Positions 61,137 through 64,000 of a DNA stretch of 64,000 bases are shown piece after piece. Origin of the DNA: Pelodera strongyloides (Eukaryota > Nematoda > Chromadorea > Rhabditida > Rhabditidae); contig JAANDG010000350.1 in assembly GCA_036852015.1 (NCBI GenBank), positions 88,378 to 152,377 on the forward strand. Direction: 5' to 3'. The first letter of the stretch is position 1, and each line of letters begins with the position of its first letter. Position numbers and translations under genes: made by a program. The notes below the pieces were generated by a model. It made no database searches, had not been told where the DNA came from, and saw nothing but the letters and a program-made list of their open reading frames with translations.

Positions 61137-63581
61137 ATGGCGACCGCGGCTTTTACTGAACCTGTTTATAAGACTGAGGCCCTATCAGTGGCTTCCAAGA
61201 CTGAGACCCCATTGGCGGTTTCGAAGAATGAGACCCTATTAGTGGTTTCGCAGACTGAGGCCCCATTGGTGGCTTCCAACAATTTCAAATCTCGTAATTA
61301 CAATTCATCTCCAGATACTTATGATCTTATCTCATTTTTGCCGAATGATAACTTCATTAAACTAAAAAAGAATAAGAAGAGTTCTTGTGTAAAGAAAACT
61401 ATCAGAGAGAAAAATGACATTTTTGAAAATTTAGAAATTCCTAGACAAGCAGACGAAAGAAACAAAACGAGAAATAGTTTACAAAATAATTCAAGATTAG
61501 AAAGTTCTGATGAAAACTCCGAACGTTCAGAGTCGAAACATTATAAAAAACGTGCGTCACGCAAGAATAGATCTTCCGACAGTGAAGAAAGGAACAGTGA
61601 TACTGATACTGAAAGACAAAGGTTCAAATCGTTTAGAAAATGGTGTGAGAAGACAATTAGAAATGTCAGGGAAGAATTGGAAGATTCCGAATACCAACTA
61701 GACATTTTCAAAAGTATGCAACTAAATAGATTAAGCGCATCAACAAGGAAGAATGTTTATAAAAAACTTAAGGAGGAAACTAAGACATTGGATAAAATGC
61801 AACAAAAACTTTCAGATATTGATGAAACGGCGCAAAACAATAGCATAAAATACTGGGATTACCTTTTGAAAGTTAAAGGCGTTGATCTCATCATCAAAGT
61901 AACAAAATGCATGTCAGCATTCAAGGTGATAATTTCAGAATTGTTATCATGCACAATAGCATGTGAACTGAATAATTTACCCACTGACCGCTCTAGAGAA
62001 AAAACGATAAGGGAGACTGAAACACCAGAATTACACTCAACATATCACAACAATCCAGGAGGACATCATACGCCCCTCACACGGGAAAAATTAGTCAGAA
62101 ATACGACACCATCCACAACTAGAATACTTAACCAAACTCCATATCCAATCAATCAACAAACTGTGCAGGTTACGCCTCCCGGTAGTAATCCCTATGGGAC
62201 TTATGGTGCACCGCAACTTACATCTACACCGTACCCACTCGCACCGATCAGATATAGCCCCAGGTCCCAAATACAAAGTACTTGCGAATGGAAGCTCGAT
62301 AAATCATTGGTACAAATAGAAATCCCACAGTTCGACGGTAGCCCGGAATCTTTCGATAGTTTCTGGGAACAATTCGATGCACTAATTCATTCACAGCCAT
62401 GTCCAGATATTCAGAAATTCATCACACTTAAAAAACTGTGTATTGGACAAGCAGCTGAGTGCATTAAACAGTTCCCAGTGACTGGAGAATGCTATCAGGA
62501 CGCAGTAAAGCTAATCAAAGAGCAGTTTGGTGATCCAGTTACCAAAAAACGAGCCTTGTACAGTCAAATTGCATCCATTCCTCAATCTAACTTATCTACT
62601 AAACAACTGCAGAGCACGTTCTTCAACTTGAAAGCAATATTCCTAAGACTCAAGAAGTACGAGAATCTCGATAATATGATGTTTAGACAAGAGGTGAAAA
62701 GAAGATTTCCGTGGGAAATTGTCAATCAGATCAACCAGGAAGAACGCCAAAGAGGCATGGAATACAACATAGAACAGCTATTCGGAAGTATTTTCCAGAA
62801 AATTACGACTAAGTCCGACAATGAGAGAGCTAAACATCATTACTACACTGAAATTGCCGCATTCAAGCCATGCTTAGTATGCAAAAAGACAGGCCATAGA
62901 ACGGTACAGTGTACACAACAAATAAGTATGTATGCATTGAACGACAAAATAAACCAAGAAAGTGCGTGTAAAAAGTGCTTTGAAAATGATCATCAAACAA
63001 AAGATTGTTCAGAAGAAAATTGTGAGCAGTGTCATAAAGAACACAACACGAAAATATGTTTCGGACCTAAACCAAAAAAGCATTTTCAACATTCGAGAGA
63101 CACAAACTTCGGTAACGAGTTATGGAACAAAGGGTACAATCATAATGAAGTAAAACACAGTTACAAAGATTCTTACAATGACTGGAAACCAGAGTTGTCA
63201 CCACACAATTTCAGTCAGAACCGCCAAGGCCAGATATGGTACAGAGATCAGCCCTCTAGTGAGAACTCAAGAGAAGTACAGTGTGTACCCAACTTCACTA
63301 ACTATCCAAATCAGAATGAAAACAGACAAGTGAAATGGCAGAAAACTCAAGTGCCAGATAGAGTTACAAAAAAGGAGTACGCAGAGAGTCCCATGCCTAA
63401 CAAAGGAGAAAAGTTTTTCTCGAGGGAAAGCCTAAAGGAGAGTGATCCACCGCAATGGAAAAATAAATATTCCAGAAAACCTGCGTATAATGTCAATCGA
63501 CTTGAAGAACAAGGAACCCAGAAAAACGATTCATCCGATGAAGAGGAAGTCACATCAGACTCAATTCAATTTTTTCGGTAA
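61137..63581 (+). CDS. BEL/Pao retrotransposon Gag
   Basis: An uninterrupted 814-codon frame. Residues about 20-48 form short repeats (ETPLAVSKNE-like). Residues 100-250 are charged and helical. About 385-535 match the BEL/Pao Gag domain usually called DUF1759 (IEIPQFDGSPESFDSFWEQF and similar blocks). Three zinc knuckles follow: CLVCKKTGHRTVQC (about 579), CKKCFENDHQTKDC and CEQCHKEHNTKIC. It ends QFFR and TAA at 63581. Structural protein of the retroelement particle that packages its RNA. The element is antisense to eRF3, inside one of its introns. Confidence 0.9.
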   Translation: MATAAFTEPVYKTEALSVASKTETPLAVSKNETLLVVSQTEAPLVASNNFKSRNYNSSPDTYDLISFLPNDNFIKLKKNKKSSCVKKTIREKNDIFENLEIPRQADERNKTRNSLQNNSRLESSDENSERSESKHYKKRASRKNRSSDSEERNSDTDTERQRFKSFRKWCEKTIRNVREELEDSEYQLDIFKSMQLNRLSASTRKNVYKKLKEETKTLDKMQQKLSDIDETAQNNSIKYWDYLLKVKGVDLIIKVTKCMSAFKVIISELLSCTIACELNNLPTDRSREKTIRETETPELHSTYHNNPGGHHTPLTREKLVRNTTPSTTRILNQTPYPINQQTVQVTPPGSNPYGTYGAPQLTSTPYPLAPIRYSPRSQIQSTCEWKLDKSLVQIEIPQFDGSPESFDSFWEQFDALIHSQPCPDIQKFITLKKLCIGQAAECIKQFPVTGECYQDAVKLIKEQFGDPVTKKRALYSQIASIPQSNLSTKQLQSTFFNLKAIFLRLKKYENLDNMMFRQEVKRRFPWEIVNQINQEERQRGMEYNIEQLFGSIFQKITTKSDNERAKHHYYTEIAAFKPCLVCKKTGHRTVQCTQQISMYALNDKINQESACKKCFENDHQTKDCSEENCEQCHKEHNTKICFGPKPKKHFQHSRDTNFGNELWNKGYNHNEVKHSYKDSYNDWKPELSPHNFSQNRQGQIWYRDQPSSENSREVQCVPNFTNYPNQNENRQVKWQKTQVPDRVTKKEYAESPMPNKGEKFFSRESLKESDPPQWKNKYSRKPAYNVNRLEEQGTQKNDSSDEEEVTSDSIQFFR

Positions 63582-64000
63582 GGGACAAAAAGAAGGCAAT
63601 TGTTTGCCAAGCGATTGAAAATAAGGGAACACTCACTATTCCAATTAGAATTGTAGACAATATGCAAATGAAGTTGGGTGGTCAGCAATTATCGGAAAAA
63701 GACCAACAATGTTTACAACTAAACAAATTATCCATTCCAGAAAGTATTCAAGAGGATACGATTCACCATGTAGATATATTAATTGGTCAAGATTATCACG
63801 GAGAGCTTTGCGGTAAAAAAACATTCATTAAAAGTTTGCCAGCAGGAAGGATAGAATTAGAAACTGTATTCACTTGTGGGACACAAATAATATCAGAAAA
63901 TTGGATGCCATGGCTAAGAGTCCTGAATTCGGCATCGATCGTGTTGAAGAAGATGTCTAAAAAATGGATGAACAAAGTAAGGTTGAAAATTTTCCGTCGG
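63582..64000 (+). pseudogene. BEL/Pao protease-region remnant, frameshifted
   Basis: Immediately after Gag, the -1 frame reads KKAIVCQAIENKGTLTIPIR and continues to HHVDILIGQDYHGEL, the typical end of the BEL/Pao aspartyl-protease domain (DUF1758). The upstream part with the catalytic Asp-Ser/Thr-Gly is absent. Beyond 63890 the conserved reading moves to another frame (LDAMAKSPEFGIDRVEEDV) and meets a stop at about 63957. The copy is therefore defective. The window cuts the rest of pol. Confidence 0.75.

Overview
The window is eukaryotic and most probably comes from a nematode. Every recognisable gene is split by introns that end in T-rich acceptors (TTTTCAG or TTTTAG). Several genes have an acceptor-like AG only 1-10 bases before the start codon, as in spliced-leader trans-splicing. 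Degenerate TTAGGC tracts, the nematode telomere motif, lie inside the window. The encoded proteins look like metazoan housekeeping proteins. Species cannot be named from this sequence.

Genes recognised from translated exons: the 3' part of NOP16 (ribosome biogenesis; minus, 461-2249); a 33-exon DEAH helicase DHX8/PRP22/MOG-5 (plus, 13979-32220; 1210 residues, every exon phase checked); a GEMIN7-like SMN-complex subunit (plus, 33254-34314); two paralogous small secreted cysteine-rich proteins (plus, 35089-36824 and 40231-41762); polyprenol reductase SRD5A3 (minus, 43514-48506; seven exons, 302 residues); and the last four exons of translation termination factor eRF3/GSPT1 (minus, 58830-60440). 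Weaker gene models lie at 8036-8195, 11774-12218, 38194-38599, 38732-39330 and 53642-54261. DHX8 and GEMIN7 both act on spliceosomal machinery, but nothing shows that they are co-regulated.

The rest is dense repeat. At least six inverted-repeat families behave like MITEs. Several have visible target duplications: TAA/TTA/TGA for a Tourist-like GGGCGC family, TTAA for an AGCGAAATACCGG family, and 3 bp for a TGGGGTCTCG family. There is a tRNA-derived SINE with three copies, one nested in a MITE. There are tandem arrays of 178-bp and about 182-bp units. Intron 1 of SRD5A3 carries a Penelope-type reverse transcriptase fragment between identical 110-bp direct repeats, with a hammerhead-ribozyme-like core downstream; a diverged relative of that core lies in DHX8 intron 23. 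A decayed BEL/Pao LTR retrotransposon lies antisense in an eRF3 intron at the right edge, and a perfect 105-bp palindrome sits just past the eRF3 stop.

The most unusual signals are the hammerhead-like core beside the reverse transcriptase fragment, the perfect palindrome, and the structured 182-bp array.
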